This document shows positions 34,693-44,177 of a DNA stretch of 64,000 nucleotides, in pieces. A program made the position numbers and the translations under genes. Numbering within the stretch: position 1 is the stretch's first letter; each line of letters opens with the position of its first letter. This DNA comes from Anaerolineae bacterium (GTDB taxonomy: Bacteria > Chloroflexota > Anaerolineae > Aggregatilineales > Phototrophicaceae), in contig JAFLCG010000014.1 in NCBI GenBank assembly GCA_017303635.1, positions 1-64,000 on the forward strand, given 5' to 3'. Under the pieces are notes generated by a model. That model ran no database searches. It had not been told where the DNA came from and was given only the letters and a program-made list of their open reading frames with translations.

Positions 34693-36903
34693 CTATGATC
34701 CTTCCACCTGACGGGTGAACGTCAGGCGATCCACAGCGATGGCGAGTTGCCGTGGGTCAGCACTTTGCCCGATCTCGGCGGGTACGATCACTGCATCATA
34801 GGCCAGTGTCAGCTTCAGATCTCGCCCGGTTCCGATAGTGTCGGTTGGTAGCGTGAATGTGAAGGTTTGCAGGCTGCCGGGTTGAACCCTCCATTTTGTG
34901 CTAACAGCCTCCCCATTGATGAATAATTGCAGTTGACGCGGTTCCCAGAAGGCTTGCGCTACGATCTCACCGCTGTATGTGCCGGGTGGTAAGTCGATAA
35001 ATAGATCGGTTTGTGGATACGTTCCCGCCCAGCGTAATGTTAGCCCGGCAATCTCCTCCGACCAGTGCCAGCCCCAACCAATGAAGCGTTCATCACCTGC
35101 CGATCCAATATCTATCGTGTAGCTCCCCGGCACAGTTTCGTCAGGCATACGGGCTGGGCACCCTGCGGGGTGCCAGTTTGTACGGTAGACTACTGCCTTC
35201 CCCTCCACCCAAACCGGACAGAGTAAATCATTCAATTGATTCAGGTAGCCGATGACTTCCTGATTGGTGGCGCTCTCCAGACCAATCAGATCCTGATGGA
35301 CAACTACGTAACCAATCGGCCAGAGCGGGATGCGTTCGCGGAACTGGTTTTCAACAAAAGTTGCGTCCAAATCGCGCCGCTGCCCCAGCCAGCTGAGCAT
35401 CGGATCATCGGTTCGTAGCGGCCAGAAGCTTTCAACCGGGGCGCGGGAAATAAATCCATTGACAGTGCGATGTGCATGGGTGAGTGTGTAGAACTGGAGC
35501 TGTATCGCCCGTGGATCACCGATCAACACTTCACCGGTACCGACTCCTGTAGGAACTTCTAGCACGACATAGTCTTCGGTTTCTTGTCGCATTGCTTCAT
35601 AGAATGTGTACGGTGGGGGTACATCCTCAAGTGGAGCAGTCTGATAAATGCGAGCGTCAGCTGCCAGCAGGAAGAATAGAACTGCGACTACGGCGAGGCG
35701 TGGAGAAGGTTTTCTAGGTAGTAGGGCTGACCAGCTTAACCCGACAAAGCACATGGCTGCGAACAGATAGATGGGGGCTAACCGCCACGGCATCTTGAAC
35801 ATGCCATTAGTTTGATCGTACAAGATGCGGAACGGCATGGGGATTTCTGTGCCAAATACGGTGATCTGCGGTCCCATCGTCAGAATCAATGGTGGCAGCA
35901 TCAGGACGAACCATAACCAACGCCTGGGAATGCGCAAGTTACGATGTCGGATCATACTGATGATGAGCGTGAAGATAACTACTGTTGTCGCAAAACCACC
36001 TAATGTCGGTACGTTCCAGTTCCACCATACGGTGTTATTGCAGTTAACCTGAAAGTAACCACAGGGGAACGGGATGCCAGGACGTTCACTGACATCGCCT
36101 GGTGCCAATTCGCCCTCAAAGCGTAATGCATAAGGCAGCGGTCCTGCAAACCAGAGCAGTACGGCCCCGATGAGAATTGCCAATATGCCCCCGGCAATCA
36201 GCCATGTTCTGGCCCTTGATTGCCAGAGAAGGTACAGGCTGTAAGGGGCCAAGAGGAAGGTGACAAAGATAGGGAACTGATGGTCGGTGAGGGTCAAACC
36301 CCATAATGCTGTTCCCAATGCAGATCCCCAACCAATTAATTGGAGAATTGACTTGCGTTCGGCGGAACGCGTGAGTTGTTGCGCCAGGATGAGCGTGGCA
36401 GGTAACCAGAACCAGTCCATCAGATTGATGTGTGTGTTGTAATAGAAGTAGCGGATCAACGGCGTGACCTGCATGACGGTGCCACCAACCAGTGCGAGCG
36501 CCGGCGTGATACCTTCTCGCCTGAAAAAGACGAAGCTCAGGTAGCCGTTAAGAACACAACCAACCACGACAATGAATGTCATGGCCCACAGTGTCCCTAA
36601 GGTTGGTTCTAGTGCGCTCCATAACGGAAACCAGAATGGTGTCAGAGCATGATAGCCAAGATTGTTTGATTGGAGCGTGTGGGCAAAGACATTGTTCGTT
36701 TCATAGATGGGCAGTCCGTTGGTTAGCGCATGGCGCATCCACCAGTAATTCCAGTGGTAGTTGAAGAAGTCAAAACCGCCTACTTTGCTGCCCGTGAATA
36801 AGATCAATGGATTCAAAACCAGAAAAGCCAGGGCGATGAAGAATAGGAGACTGGCGAGATGCAGTCGGGGTTGATAGGGTGCTTGGATTCTGGCGCTGCT
36901 CAT
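34693..36903 (-). CDS. Large polytopic membrane protein, GT-C glycosyltransferase-like (paralogue)
   Basis: 736 residues with the same plan as the 32487 gene: about eleven membrane segments, then a soluble region with a C-terminal beta-sandwich-like domain. Shared marks include FNYHWNYWWMRHALTNGLPIYETN, LTPFWFPLWSALEPTLGTL and LPPGTYSGEIVAQAFWEPRQ. The two genes are separated by one base, so this is a tandem duplication kept in one operon with the SGNH hydrolase. No catalytic residues can be assigned with certainty; a lipid-linked sugar donor would fit the region. Confidence 0.7.
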   Translation of the reverse strand: MSSARIQAPYQPRLHLASLLFFIALAFLVLNPLILFTGSKVGGFDFFNYHWNYWWMRHALTNGLPIYETNNVFAHTLQSNNLGYHALTPFWFPLWSALEPTLGTLWAMTFIVVVGCVLNGYLSFVFFRREGITPALALVGGTVMQVTPLIRYFYYNTHINLMDWFWLPATLILAQQLTRSAERKSILQLIGWGSALGTALWGLTLTDHQFPIFVTFLLAPYSLYLLWQSRARTWLIAGGILAILIGAVLLWFAGPLPYALRFEGELAPGDVSERPGIPFPCGYFQVNCNNTVWWNWNVPTLGGFATTVVIFTLIISMIRHRNLRIPRRWLWFVLMLPPLILTMGPQITVFGTEIPMPFRILYDQTNGMFKMPWRLAPIYLFAAMCFVGLSWSALLPRKPSPRLAVVAVLFFLLAADARIYQTAPLEDVPPPYTFYEAMRQETEDYVVLEVPTGVGTGEVLIGDPRAIQLQFYTLTHAHRTVNGFISRAPVESFWPLRTDDPMLSWLGQRRDLDATFVENQFRERIPLWPIGYVVVHQDLIGLESATNQEVIGYLNQLNDLLCPVWVEGKAVVYRTNWHPAGCPARMPDETVPGSYTIDIGSAGDERFIGWGWHWSEEIAGLTLRWAGTYPQTDLFIDLPPGTYSGEIVAQAFWEPRQLQLFINGEAVSTKWRVQPGSLQTFTFTLPTDTIGTGRDLKLTLAYDAVIVPAEIGQSADPRQLAIAVDRLTFTRQVEGS

Positions 36904-37034
36904 ACATATTCATCTTTATGGCTCTATAAACGCGCCTCATGATACCCTTGAGTAGATAGCTTTGAAACCTGTTCTCATACTGGCATTCATGCTAAACTTG
37001 CATCAACTTACCCCCCCTGTTTGCGGAGGATTTT

Positions 37035-37511
37035 ATGCTGAATCGGCTCAAGTTGGCTCTATTAGCCCTTATCCCGGTTTCAAGTCTGATGGCCCTGGCT
37101 GCTTTCGCCTTGGTTATGTTGTCCCCATCCTCGAAAGCGATGGCCTGCCTGCCATGTGATTGCCCGGACAATCGCGCTCTGAACTGTTATGGTGGATTTC
37201 ATCTGAACACCATTGAAGAAAAGAACGGCACATGCTCGATTGAAGTGCTCGGTTTTGACCGGGGTGGACGCCGCGGTTATAAGGCGATTTATGCTACCGC
37301 TCGTGAAATTGCTCGCGTGCCGGAAGCTCCGGAAACCAATACCTTGATCGAACAGTATTATGAATACGCTTTGTATCGCCTGACCACTGGTGAATTCCAG
37401 TTGAATGCGGGTCCGTTCGACGAAGAGAACAAAGTCTATGTGGTAATCTTCACGGGTTGCCCGGCGACCAGCATCAGTGAGAGTACTTATATTGCGGAGC
37501 CTGCTCAGTAG
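37035..37511 (+). CDS. Secreted cysteine-containing protein of unknown function
   Basis: 158 residues. N-terminal hydrophobic segment LALLALIPVSSLMALAAFALVMLSP acts as a signal peptide or anchor, followed by MACLPCDCPDNRALNCYGGF with a cluster of four cysteines and a further pair in NGTCSIEV and FTGCP, suitable for disulfides outside the cell. The rest is a compact, mostly charged domain. TGCGGAGGATTTT precedes the ATG, a strong ribosome-binding site. It is alone between two minus-strand operons. I do not recognise the family. Confidence 0.75.
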   Translation: MLNRLKLALLALIPVSSLMALAAFALVMLSPSSKAMACLPCDCPDNRALNCYGGFHLNTIEEKNGTCSIEVLGFDRGGRRGYKAIYATAREIARVPEAPETNTLIEQYYEYALYRLTTGEFQLNAGPFDEENKVYVVIFTGCPATSISESTYIAEPAQ

Positions 37512-37538
37512 GTCAAGGCAGCATGTAGGATGAGCTAG

Positions 37539-37563
37539 AACCGGAACGTATGTTCCGGTTTTG
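37539..37563 (+). terminator. Terminator, repeat-family member
   Basis: AACCGGAAC (37539-37547) pairs with GTTCCGGTT (37552-37560), loop GTAT, followed by TTTTG on the plus strand, 28 bases after the 37511 stop. Core GGAAC-N4-GTTCC as at 10624 and 25785. The convergent epimerase gene ends 141 bases further on. Confidence 0.75.
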
Positions 37564-37703
37564 TATTCTGGCTTGTGTTATGCTGTGTATGTTCTGAGGT
37601 CAATTTGTGGACGACGATGAATTGGAGAATTTGAAGTTGTGCCCGCAAGGTATCCTTTAGGGACAAATTCGTCATCTTGGTCTGATCGCTCATAGTTCTT
37701 CTA

Positions 37704-38678
37704 TCAGCTGTCTTGAGTTTTTGAGATTTCCTGGGCCCAGCGGATAGTTGCTGCCATACCATCTTCAAAGCGCACCTGTGGTTCCCAACCTAGAATGGTA
37801 CGCGCTTTGCTGACATCGGCAGTAGAACGCCGCATATCACCCGGCTGCGCTGGATGATAGATAACGGGATGATTCGCGCGGGTTTTTCCAGCGCTCGCCA
37901 GCACCAGATCGCATAATTGGTTGACACTTACCCCTTGTCCGGTGCCCAGGTTGATAACCTGACCGTGACTGGCAGGTTGGTCGAGGGCCAATAACCATGC
38001 CCGCACCACATCTGAAACATGAACGAAATCTCGTGATTGTTCTCCGTCCGAATGAATATTGATCGGCTCGCCACGTAACAGATTGCCGAGGAATATTGCA
38101 AATACGCCTTGATAGGCATTCGTCAGGCTCTGCCGTTCTCCATAGACGTTGAACATGCGGAAGGAAGTCACACCGAAATCAAAACCCAGATCAGCGCGGG
38201 CAGCCGCAATGTGGACATAGCGTTCAGCAGCGTATTTGGTTACTGCGTAATTCGAGACTGGATTGACTGGGGCAGTTTCAGGAATAGGGTTAATTTCGGT
38301 ATTGCCATAAACGGTCATCGAACTGGCGAAGAGCAACCGTGGCACGCGGTGTGCGATGCACTGTTGCAGGATGTTGACGGTGCCAAGTGTATTGACGCCC
38401 AGATCAGCAGCAGGATCAGTGAATGATAGCCGTATGGACGCCTGCCCGGCAATGTGAAAGACGGCATCCAATCCGTGGTCAAAAATCGGCTGTAAGTCTT
38501 CAGGGCGGCGTACATCTCCTTCGATGAAGGTTGCACTGTGATTGACAGCCTGTCGCTTTCCCGTAGTCAGATTATCCAGTACGACGACTTGATGCCCTGC
38601 TGCCAGCAGGGCATCAACTATATGGCTCCCAATAAAGCCTGCGCCGCCGGTTACAAGAATACGTTTGGCCTTAGTCAT
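37704..38678 (-). CDS. NAD-dependent sugar-nucleotide epimerase
   Basis: 324 residues from ATG 38678, overlapping the preceding GT2 stop by 8 bases. The GGAGFIGSHIVDALL loop at residues 11-17 binds NAD, YAVTKYAAERY is the catalytic YxxxK, and NVYGERQSL is the substrate-side motif of UDP-glucose-4-epimerase-like extended SDRs. It would epimerise or otherwise modify a UDP- or dTDP-sugar for the glycan made by this region. The substrate is not readable. Confidence 0.88.
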   Translation of the reverse strand: MTKAKRILVTGGAGFIGSHIVDALLAAGHQVVVLDNLTTGKRQAVNHSATFIEGDVRRPEDLQPIFDHGLDAVFHIAGQASIRLSFTDPAADLGVNTLGTVNILQQCIAHRVPRLLFASSMTVYGNTEINPIPETAPVNPVSNYAVTKYAAERYVHIAAARADLGFDFGVTSFRMFNVYGERQSLTNAYQGVFAIFLGNLLRGEPINIHSDGEQSRDFVHVSDVVRAWLLALDQPASHGQVINLGTGQGVSVNQLCDLVLASAGKTRANHPVIYHPAQPGDMRRSTADVSKARTILGWEPQVRFEDGMAATIRWAQEISKTQDS

Positions 38679-39486
38679 GTGGAGTTGTCCGGGCAGGTTG
38701 TTCGTGTGTAGGTTTTGAGGGTCTGTTCGCCCAGGGAATGAAAACTTCACCAGCGGGCCGACGGGTGTCATGTCTTACCAGTAGCCACTCGAACCAGACA
38801 GTCAGCAGGGTATAGAGGTAACGGCTGCCTTGTTCTTTGAGTTTCAGGCTGGATTCACCTATATCCCGGTTGCGCCATGAGATAGGGATTATTTTGAAAG
38901 AATAGCCCCGCACAATAGCCTTGAGCGGAATCTCGATTGTCAGGTTGAAGTGGGGCGATACAAACGGACGGCATCCCTCGATCACACTTGCGCGATAACC
39001 CTTGAATGCGTTGGTAGTATCGTTGTACCCGTGATTGAACATCAAGCGGATAACCAGATTGGCGATTCGGTTGATGACCAGTTTAAAGGTTGGATAGTCG
39101 TAGACCTTCGACTCTTTGAGAAAGCGCGACCCGAAGGCGCAATCAGCTTCATCGCGCAGGATGCTGTAATAGCGTTCGACATCGGCTGGCGAGTCGGAGG
39201 CGTCTGCCATATAGATGACTACGGCATCACCGGTAAAGTGGTTCAGACCAAAGCCGACTGCTCGACCAAAACCGTTACGACCAGTATTGGTGATGACGCG
39301 AATGCGTTCATCCTTTGCACTCTCTTCTTGTACGATTTCAGCGGTGCGGTCCGTGCTGCCATCATTGACCACCAGAATCTCAAAACGGAGTATGCCAGCA
39401 TTAACCAGATGATCCCGCAAGCCAAGAATCGTGGTGCGTATGTTCCCTTCTTCATTACGGGCTGGGATGACGATAGATAACTTCAT
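38671..39486 (-). CDS. GT2 glycosyltransferase, polyprenyl-phosphate sugar synthase type
   Basis: 271 residues. The GT2 fold begins MKLSIVIPARNEEGNI, with FEILVVNDGSTDRTAEI for nucleotide binding and MADASDSPADVERY as the DxD region. The later NDTTNAFKGYRASVI is typical of dolichol/polyprenyl-phosphate mannose or glucose synthases. It would transfer a sugar from a nucleotide donor to undecaprenyl phosphate on the cytoplasmic face, the donor needed by the membrane GT-C-like proteins in the neighbouring operon (inference). No C-terminal membrane anchor is present. Confidence 0.85.
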   Translation of the reverse strand: MKLSIVIPARNEEGNIRTTILGLRDHLVNAGILRFEILVVNDGSTDRTAEIVQEESAKDERIRVITNTGRNGFGRAVGFGLNHFTGDAVVIYMADASDSPADVERYYSILRDEADCAFGSRFLKESKVYDYPTFKLVINRIANLVIRLMFNHGYNDTTNAFKGYRASVIEGCRPFVSPHFNLTIEIPLKAIVRGYSFKIIPISWRNRDIGESSLKLKEQGSRYLYTLLTVWFEWLLVRHDTRRPAGEVFIPWANRPSKPTHEQPARTTPHD

Positions 39487-39502
39487 GAATGGGCTTTCAG
39501 GC

Positions 39503-40564
39503 TTAAAGGGCTAATGGCTGCCGTGCCTGCCAGCTCGCCACAATTTCATCGAATATCACATCGAGATTCTTGCTGATGTCCCATCCGGGAAGGGCCGCCC
39601 TGACGGCGCTCAGGTCCGAGATGTAGACAATGTGATCGCCAACTCGCGGTTGGTCCACATAGCGATACCGCATGGGCTTACCCGTCAACTGCGCCACCCG
39701 GTCAAACGCTTCCAATATGGAGATGGAATTCCCGCGTCCCCCGCCTAGGTTAAAGACTGCTGCGGATTGGGGATGCTCATAGAAGAGTTCAATGCAGCGG
39801 GCAACATCGAATGAATGGATGTTATCGCGAACTTGCTTACCCTTGTAGCCGTAAATGCTGTATTCGATTTCTTCTACGTTACAGCGGATTAAGTAACTGA
39901 GGAAACCATGCAGTTCTACACCCGAGTGGTTCGGGCCGGTCAGGCAGCCTCCACGCAGGCAGCAGGTTTTCATCCCAAAGTAGCGCCCGTATTCCTGCAC
40001 CATTACATCGGCTGCGACTTTCCCAACGCCGAAAATTGAATGTGTGCACTGGTCGATGTTCATGGTTTCGTTGACGCCATTCGCATAAGTGGCATCGGCA
40101 TAGTCCCAGCGGGTATCCAATTCGGTCAATGCAATGGTATTGGGGCGATCGCCATAGACTTTGTTGGTAGACATATGCACGAAAACAGCTTCGGGCGAAA
40201 AGCGGCGCGTTGCTTCCAGCAGGTTGAGCGTGCCACCTGCATTTACATCAAAGTCATCAAATGGACGGCGGGCGGCCAAGTCGTGACTAGGCTGGGCTGC
40301 GGCATGCACGATCAGATCCGGCTTAACAGCCTCAACAAAATTCAGTACGGCTTGCCGGTCACGGATGTCCAGTTCATGATGCTTGAAGTTTGCATAAGTA
40401 GCTTCCAACCGATGTTGATTCCAGCGAGTATCCCCTTTTTCCCCAAAGAAATCCCGCCGCATGTTGTTATCGGCCCCTGCGATCTGCCAACCGCGATTGT
40501 GGAAGTAGGCCACAATTTCCGAACCGATCAGCCCGTTGGAGCCAGTGACGATCAATTGTTTCAA
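39503..40564 (-). CDS. CDP-tyvelose/paratose 2-epimerase-like SDR
   Basis: 353 residues with GSNGLIGSEIVAYF at the N-terminus and DNNMRRDFFGEKGDTRW, a segment found in CDP-paratose 2-epimerase-type enzymes. YANGVNETMN replaces the usual catalytic Tyr-x-x-x-Lys, so the active-site Tyr/Lys should be checked; another candidate lies near SIFGVGKVAAD. It would act on a deoxy-sugar nucleotide. It stands 17 bases before the GT2 gene in the operon. Confidence 0.75.
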   Translation of the reverse strand: MKQLIVTGSNGLIGSEIVAYFHNRGWQIAGADNNMRRDFFGEKGDTRWNQHRLEATYANFKHHELDIRDRQAVLNFVEAVKPDLIVHAAAQPSHDLAARRPFDDFDVNAGGTLNLLEATRRFSPEAVFVHMSTNKVYGDRPNTIALTELDTRWDYADATYANGVNETMNIDQCTHSIFGVGKVAADVMVQEYGRYFGMKTCCLRGGCLTGPNHSGVELHGFLSYLIRCNVEEIEYSIYGYKGKQVRDNIHSFDVARCIELFYEHPQSAAVFNLGGGRGNSISILEAFDRVAQLTGKPMRYRYVDQPRVGDHIVYISDLSAVRAALPGWDISKNLDVIFDEIVASWQARQPLAL

Positions 40565-40628
40565 TGTTTCACCCTCAGGTCAGGACGTAATGGGGTGCCA
40601 TTCTACAGTAAAGGGCCTTCACTGACGA

Positions 40629-41447
40629 TTATGAGTCCGGAAGGGTGGTTCGCGCGCAGCGGAAACCAACAAACCAATCGCGCGTATCAGGTGCTGCCCG
40701 GAAACGGATCATCATACCGGCCGCGAAGTCGATATAGCTACCCGTTCCGCCTCGGTAGACTCGTTGGGCCGTATTGTCGGTTAGATCTTCACGGCCATCA
40801 ATTGCACTATAGGGATAGGGTTCATACCGACTGCTGACCCATTCCCAGACATTTCCGGCCATATCGACCGCCCCGACCCAGGATGCTCCCTCGGGTTTAC
40901 TGCCAACGGATGCGGTCTGGTTGCCAGAGTTACGCTCGAAGACGAGCAGATCATCAATGAGTTCATTGCCCCACGGATAAACCAATCCATCTGGGCCTCG
41001 AGCGGCATATTCCCATTCTGCTTCGGTCGGCAGCCGTGAGCCGCGGGCTGTACAGAAGTCTCGTGCCTCGAACCATGTCAGGTTTTCTCTTGGTTGCAGA
41101 TCGCCGGTAGCGTTGCCAGGTTGCCCAAAAGCCTGATTGGTTACTTCAGTGCGGTCAATCCAGAAAGTATAGTCAATACATACTCGTGTGACTGGTTTCT
41201 CATCACGGCGACCGTCTTCATTGCCCATCGCAAAGCACCCTGGAGGCACTTCGACCATCTCTATGCCATCAATATCGCGAACTCTGGGGGTCCAATCTGC
41301 GTTTTGGACTATATAACTTGGGGTGGGGGAAGGTATTGGAGTCGCTGTTGGTGCTACGGCTCCTGAGCAACCTGCACTCAGCGATAGGCTGATCAGCATG
41401 ACCGATTTGCGGATAAAAGCGCGCACGTTTCTGCCTGTATGATTCAT
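40629..41447 (-). CDS. Lipoprotein with FGE-sulfatase domain
   Basis: 272 residues. Signal peptide with lipobox LSAGC at about 26, then a Pro/Thr linker, then a formylglycine-generating-enzyme-like domain with MVEVPPGCFAMGNED, RLPTEAEWEYAARG, GNVWEWV and VGFRCAR. Many bacterial members no longer make formylglycine and instead bind or modify substrates at the cell surface. The copper-binding cysteine pair of true FGE is not obvious. Separate from the epimerase operon, divergent from the dehydrogenase at 41576. Confidence 0.85.
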   Translation of the reverse strand: MNHTGRNVRAFIRKSVMLISLSLSAGCSGAVAPTATPIPSPTPSYIVQNADWTPRVRDIDGIEMVEVPPGCFAMGNEDGRRDEKPVTRVCIDYTFWIDRTEVTNQAFGQPGNATGDLQPRENLTWFEARDFCTARGSRLPTEAEWEYAARGPDGLVYPWGNELIDDLLVFERNSGNQTASVGSKPEGASWVGAVDMAGNVWEWVSSRYEPYPYSAIDGREDLTDNTAQRVYRGGTGSYIDFAAGMMIRFRAAPDTRDWFVGFRCARTTLPDS

Positions 41448-41575
41448 TAATCAACTTTATGGTCATTATCGAACTGCTACAAAGAGATTGCAACCCATTT
41501 CTAGGCACTGGATTATCGCTCAGTTACAATGTGATGTGTTTCACAAAGTGTCTGGATAGAGTTGAGGACCCGAAA

Positions 41576-42862
41576 ATGCAAGATGAAAGTCGCATTGAAA
41601 TCTGGCCGGTAGTCATTGGAATCGTATTGGCTTTGATTGTGGTGTTGGTAGTTAGCGGTGGTGTCGTATTCAGCGTATTTGTTGGCACTATGGATGGTCA
41701 GGATTCTGCTGAGCCTGATGTAAACATCGAACCCGTGATTGAAGCTACCTCCACACCGATCCTAAGTCATGTTGTGCCACCGTCTGCTGAGGATTATGTA
41801 TGGGAACTCGTCGCAGAGGACTTCGATAATCCACTGTATATGACTACCCCGAATGATGATAGTGGACGCCTGTTTGTGGTTCAGCAGACGGGTACAATAT
41901 GGATTATTGATGGCCAATCGGTTTTACCAGAGCCTTTCCTGAACATTGAAGACAATATGCCCACGGAAGTTTTCCGTGGTGGTTATACAGAACGCGGGTT
42001 GTTGGGTTTGGCTTTCCCCCCGGATTATGCTGACAGCGGCACCTTTTACATTAGCTATGTGAATAACCAAAGTGTGTCGATTGTGGAGCGTTTTCAGGTG
42101 AGTGCTAGTGATCCGAACCAAGCAGATATGGATAGTCGCGAAATTGTGTTGGAACAACAACAACCTGCACCTGACCATAACGGTGGGGCGATTCAGTTTG
42201 GTCCAGATGGTTATCTTTATGTGGCGTTTGGTGATGGCGGTTCGCTAGAAGATCCTAATCGCACAGGGCAGAACCCCGGTACCTGGTTGGGGAAGCTCCT
42301 ACGAATTGATGTCTCAACCCAGCCTTACGAAGTGCCAAGTGATAATCCACATATCAATGATTCGACCTATCTACCAGAGATCTATTTGTCAGGATTACGT
42401 AATCCCTGGCGTCTGAGTTTTGATCGTGTGACTGGCGACCTCTACATTGGTGATGTGGGGCAGGCCGAGCGGGAAGAACTGAACTTCATACCTGCTGGTA
42501 TTGGTGGGCTAAACCTAGGTTGGAGTGCCTTTGAGGGAACCATGCCACTGTATCCACAACCCGTATTGGGAGAAGTTACACCACCGATAGCTGAATATGC
42601 CCACGATCAGGGTTGTTCAGTGACCGGTGGATATGTCTATCGGGGGCAAGATCTGCCAGCTTTGCAGGGGTACTATATCGCTGGAGATTATTGCACCGGG
42701 CGAATCTGGTATGCCTATCGTGAACCAACCGGTGGTTGGAAATTCGGTCTGTGGATGCAAACCGATTTTATCATCAGTTCCTTTGCCGAGGATGCTGATG
42801 GGGAGCTTTATCTGGTTGACTATAAGGGCGGGATTTATCGTCTGGCTACCGGGCCGGGGTAA
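41576..42862 (+). CDS. GSDH-type (glucose/sorbosone dehydrogenase-like) membrane-anchored protein
   Basis: 428 residues from ATG 41576, with GAGGA upstream. A membrane anchor (WPVVIGIVLALIVVLVVSGGVVFSVFV) is followed by a six-bladed beta-propeller: LLGLAFPPDYADSGTFYISYV, QQQPAPDHNGGAIQFGPDG, GKLLRIDVSTQPYEVP, GLRNPWRLSFDRVTGDLYIGDVGQ. Members use PQQ to oxidise sugars in the periplasm, though many bind no cofactor. The His-Asn-Gly (PDHNGG) and Arg-Asn-Pro-Trp marks are kept. Physiological substrate unknown. Confidence 0.85.
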   Translation: MQDESRIEIWPVVIGIVLALIVVLVVSGGVVFSVFVGTMDGQDSAEPDVNIEPVIEATSTPILSHVVPPSAEDYVWELVAEDFDNPLYMTTPNDDSGRLFVVQQTGTIWIIDGQSVLPEPFLNIEDNMPTEVFRGGYTERGLLGLAFPPDYADSGTFYISYVNNQSVSIVERFQVSASDPNQADMDSREIVLEQQQPAPDHNGGAIQFGPDGYLYVAFGDGGSLEDPNRTGQNPGTWLGKLLRIDVSTQPYEVPSDNPHINDSTYLPEIYLSGLRNPWRLSFDRVTGDLYIGDVGQAEREELNFIPAGIGGLNLGWSAFEGTMPLYPQPVLGEVTPPIAEYAHDQGCSVTGGYVYRGQDLPALQGYYIAGDYCTGRIWYAYREPTGGWKFGLWMQTDFIISSFAEDADGELYLVDYKGGIYRLATGPG

Positions 42863-42881
42863 ATGCCAGGACTTTTGCTGG

Positions 42882-42911
42882 AAGCGGCAGGTTAGATAAC
42901 CTGCCGCTTTT
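42882..42911. terminator. Bidirectional terminator
   Basis: AAGCGGCAGGTT (42882-42893) pairs with AACCTGCCGCTT (42898-42909), loop AGAT, between the dehydrogenase and a convergent gene. A T-run follows on the plus strand. Confidence 0.88.
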
Positions 42912-42929
42912 GATTCCAGCGTAAAAACC

Positions 42930-43511
42930 TTATTGTTTATCTACGCGCTCGATTTTTGCCGAGCGATTGATAAGCAACCAGGCTGCTGACAATAGCAATA
43001 ATAGCAATCCACAGGCTAAGGCTAGCAGCCATTGATTGGCTGCACGAACTGCTTCCACAGCAACCTGATTGCTCGGTATCGGGGCAGGTAATGCTCCAGG
43101 GGTCGCTTCAGTGGTTGGTGTGTGGGTTTGAGTAGGTGTTGCGCTGGGCCTGGTTGTGCTTGTGAGTGTAATGGTGTTGGTTGGTGATGCGGTAGCGCTA
43201 GGCGGTATTGGCGTTTCTGTTGGAAAGGGTGTATTAGTCGGGCGTGGGGTGGCGCTAGATGGCCTTGCTGTGTTCGTGGCAGTGCGGGTTGCTGTGGCAG
43301 GTGCCTGAGTTGGGGCGGCTGTTACGCTCGTTGTCCCAGTCGCTCGTTGGGTGGGGATGGCTGTAGGTTCTGCCGTTGCAGTCGGATTTTGGCGATACAA
43401 CGTATTCGCATCGATAGCGCCTATTGACCCAGCACTTTGGACTGCTGCATGGCTCGTGAACAATACCACCATTATCACCGTGGCTGCTGGAATACGGAGA
43501 AACCTAGGCAT
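42930..43511 (-). CDS. Surface-anchored Pro/Thr-rich protein
   Basis: 193 residues: an N-terminal signal peptide (IPAATVIMVVLFTSHAAVQSAG), about 100 residues made largely of Thr, Ala, Pro and Ser, and a single C-terminal membrane segment (LLALACGLLLLLLSAAWLLI) followed by a short positive tail (NRSAKIERVDKQ). This is a type I membrane protein whose outside part is a low-complexity spacer, likely a wall or surface stalk and possibly glycosylated. The composition is like the kinase linker at 15025, a local habit of this genome. Function unknown. Confidence 0.75.
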   Translation of the reverse strand: MPRFLRIPAATVIMVVLFTSHAAVQSAGSIGAIDANTLYRQNPTATAEPTAIPTQRATGTTSVTAAPTQAPATATRTATNTARPSSATPRPTNTPFPTETPIPPSATASPTNTITLTSTTRPSATPTQTHTPTTEATPGALPAPIPSNQVAVEAVRAANQWLLALACGLLLLLLSAAWLLINRSAKIERVDKQ

Positions 43512-43547
43512 AATCCGCCTTGCTATTCATGGAAATGGTTTTGCGCT

Positions 43548-44177
43548 CTACTTTTGACCCGCAGCTCGTCCGCCAATAAGTTCATCCTGATATTGCTTTA
43601 ATGCCGCGTGATCGCCGTTCATCAAGAATTCAGCCTGTTTAGGCCAGGATTCAGTGGCATTGACGACCAATTGAACCCCATGTTCAATCTTCACGATGCG
43701 ATAGAGTTCCTTTGGAGTCATGCCGGCAACCTGTGCGAATGTGAAGATACCAGATTGATTTAAGGCATCAGCACTTTTCTTGCCAATCCCTTCGATCTGG
43801 GTTAGGTCGTCTTTCGTGGATGCCGCGGGTTTGGTCATGGTCGCTTGGTCAGCTTGCTGAAGCGTTGCTACTCGGGCTGCTGGCGAAGCTACTGTGACAA
43901 CTGGCTGCGGTGGTGGTTGCTGCGGTTGCGCCATCGGTGTGCGTGCGCTGGACTGTGGGGGAATTTCCGCTGTCACTTGCCGTGAAAGCAACCACAGAAT
44001 GGCCCCAACTACCAGATACAACACCCCAAGCCACAGAATATGTGTAGGGTTAAAGCTGAGGAAATTATCGCCCAGGGTAGGGGTGAACTGATAAGCAAGG
44101 CCAATACCCAGACCAATCAGACCGATCAGCATGATCAAATAAGATATGGGGCGGGCAGGGCGGGCTGTCCAGCGCAT
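43548..44177 (-). CDS. Membrane protein with helix-hairpin-helix domain
   Basis: 209 residues from ATG 44177, preceded by AAGGAG; a longer upstream frame lacks support. Two membrane segments near the N-terminus (YLIMLIGLIGLGIGLAYQF, ILWLGVLYLVVGAILWLL), a Gln/Pro/Ala-rich linker and a C-terminal helix-hairpin-helix unit DDLTQIEGIGKKSADALNQSGIFTFAQVAGM, the kind that binds DNA or other helices non-specifically. It lies at the 3' end of the carotenoid operon. Role unknown. Confidence 0.7.
   Translation of the reverse strand: MRWTARPARPISYLIMLIGLIGLGIGLAYQFTPTLGDNFLSFNPTHILWLGVLYLVVGAILWLLSRQVTAEIPPQSSARTPMAQPQQPPPQPVVTVASPAARVATLQQADQATMTKPAASTKDDLTQIEGIGKKSADALNQSGIFTFAQVAGMTPKELYRIVKIEHGVQLVVNATESWPKQAEFLMNGDHAALKQYQDELIGGRAAGQK

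Noticed and set aside
40040..40837. Plus-strand frame of 265 residues
   Set aside because: Shadow spanning the epimerase and lipoprotein genes; no start site and Cys-rich odd composition.
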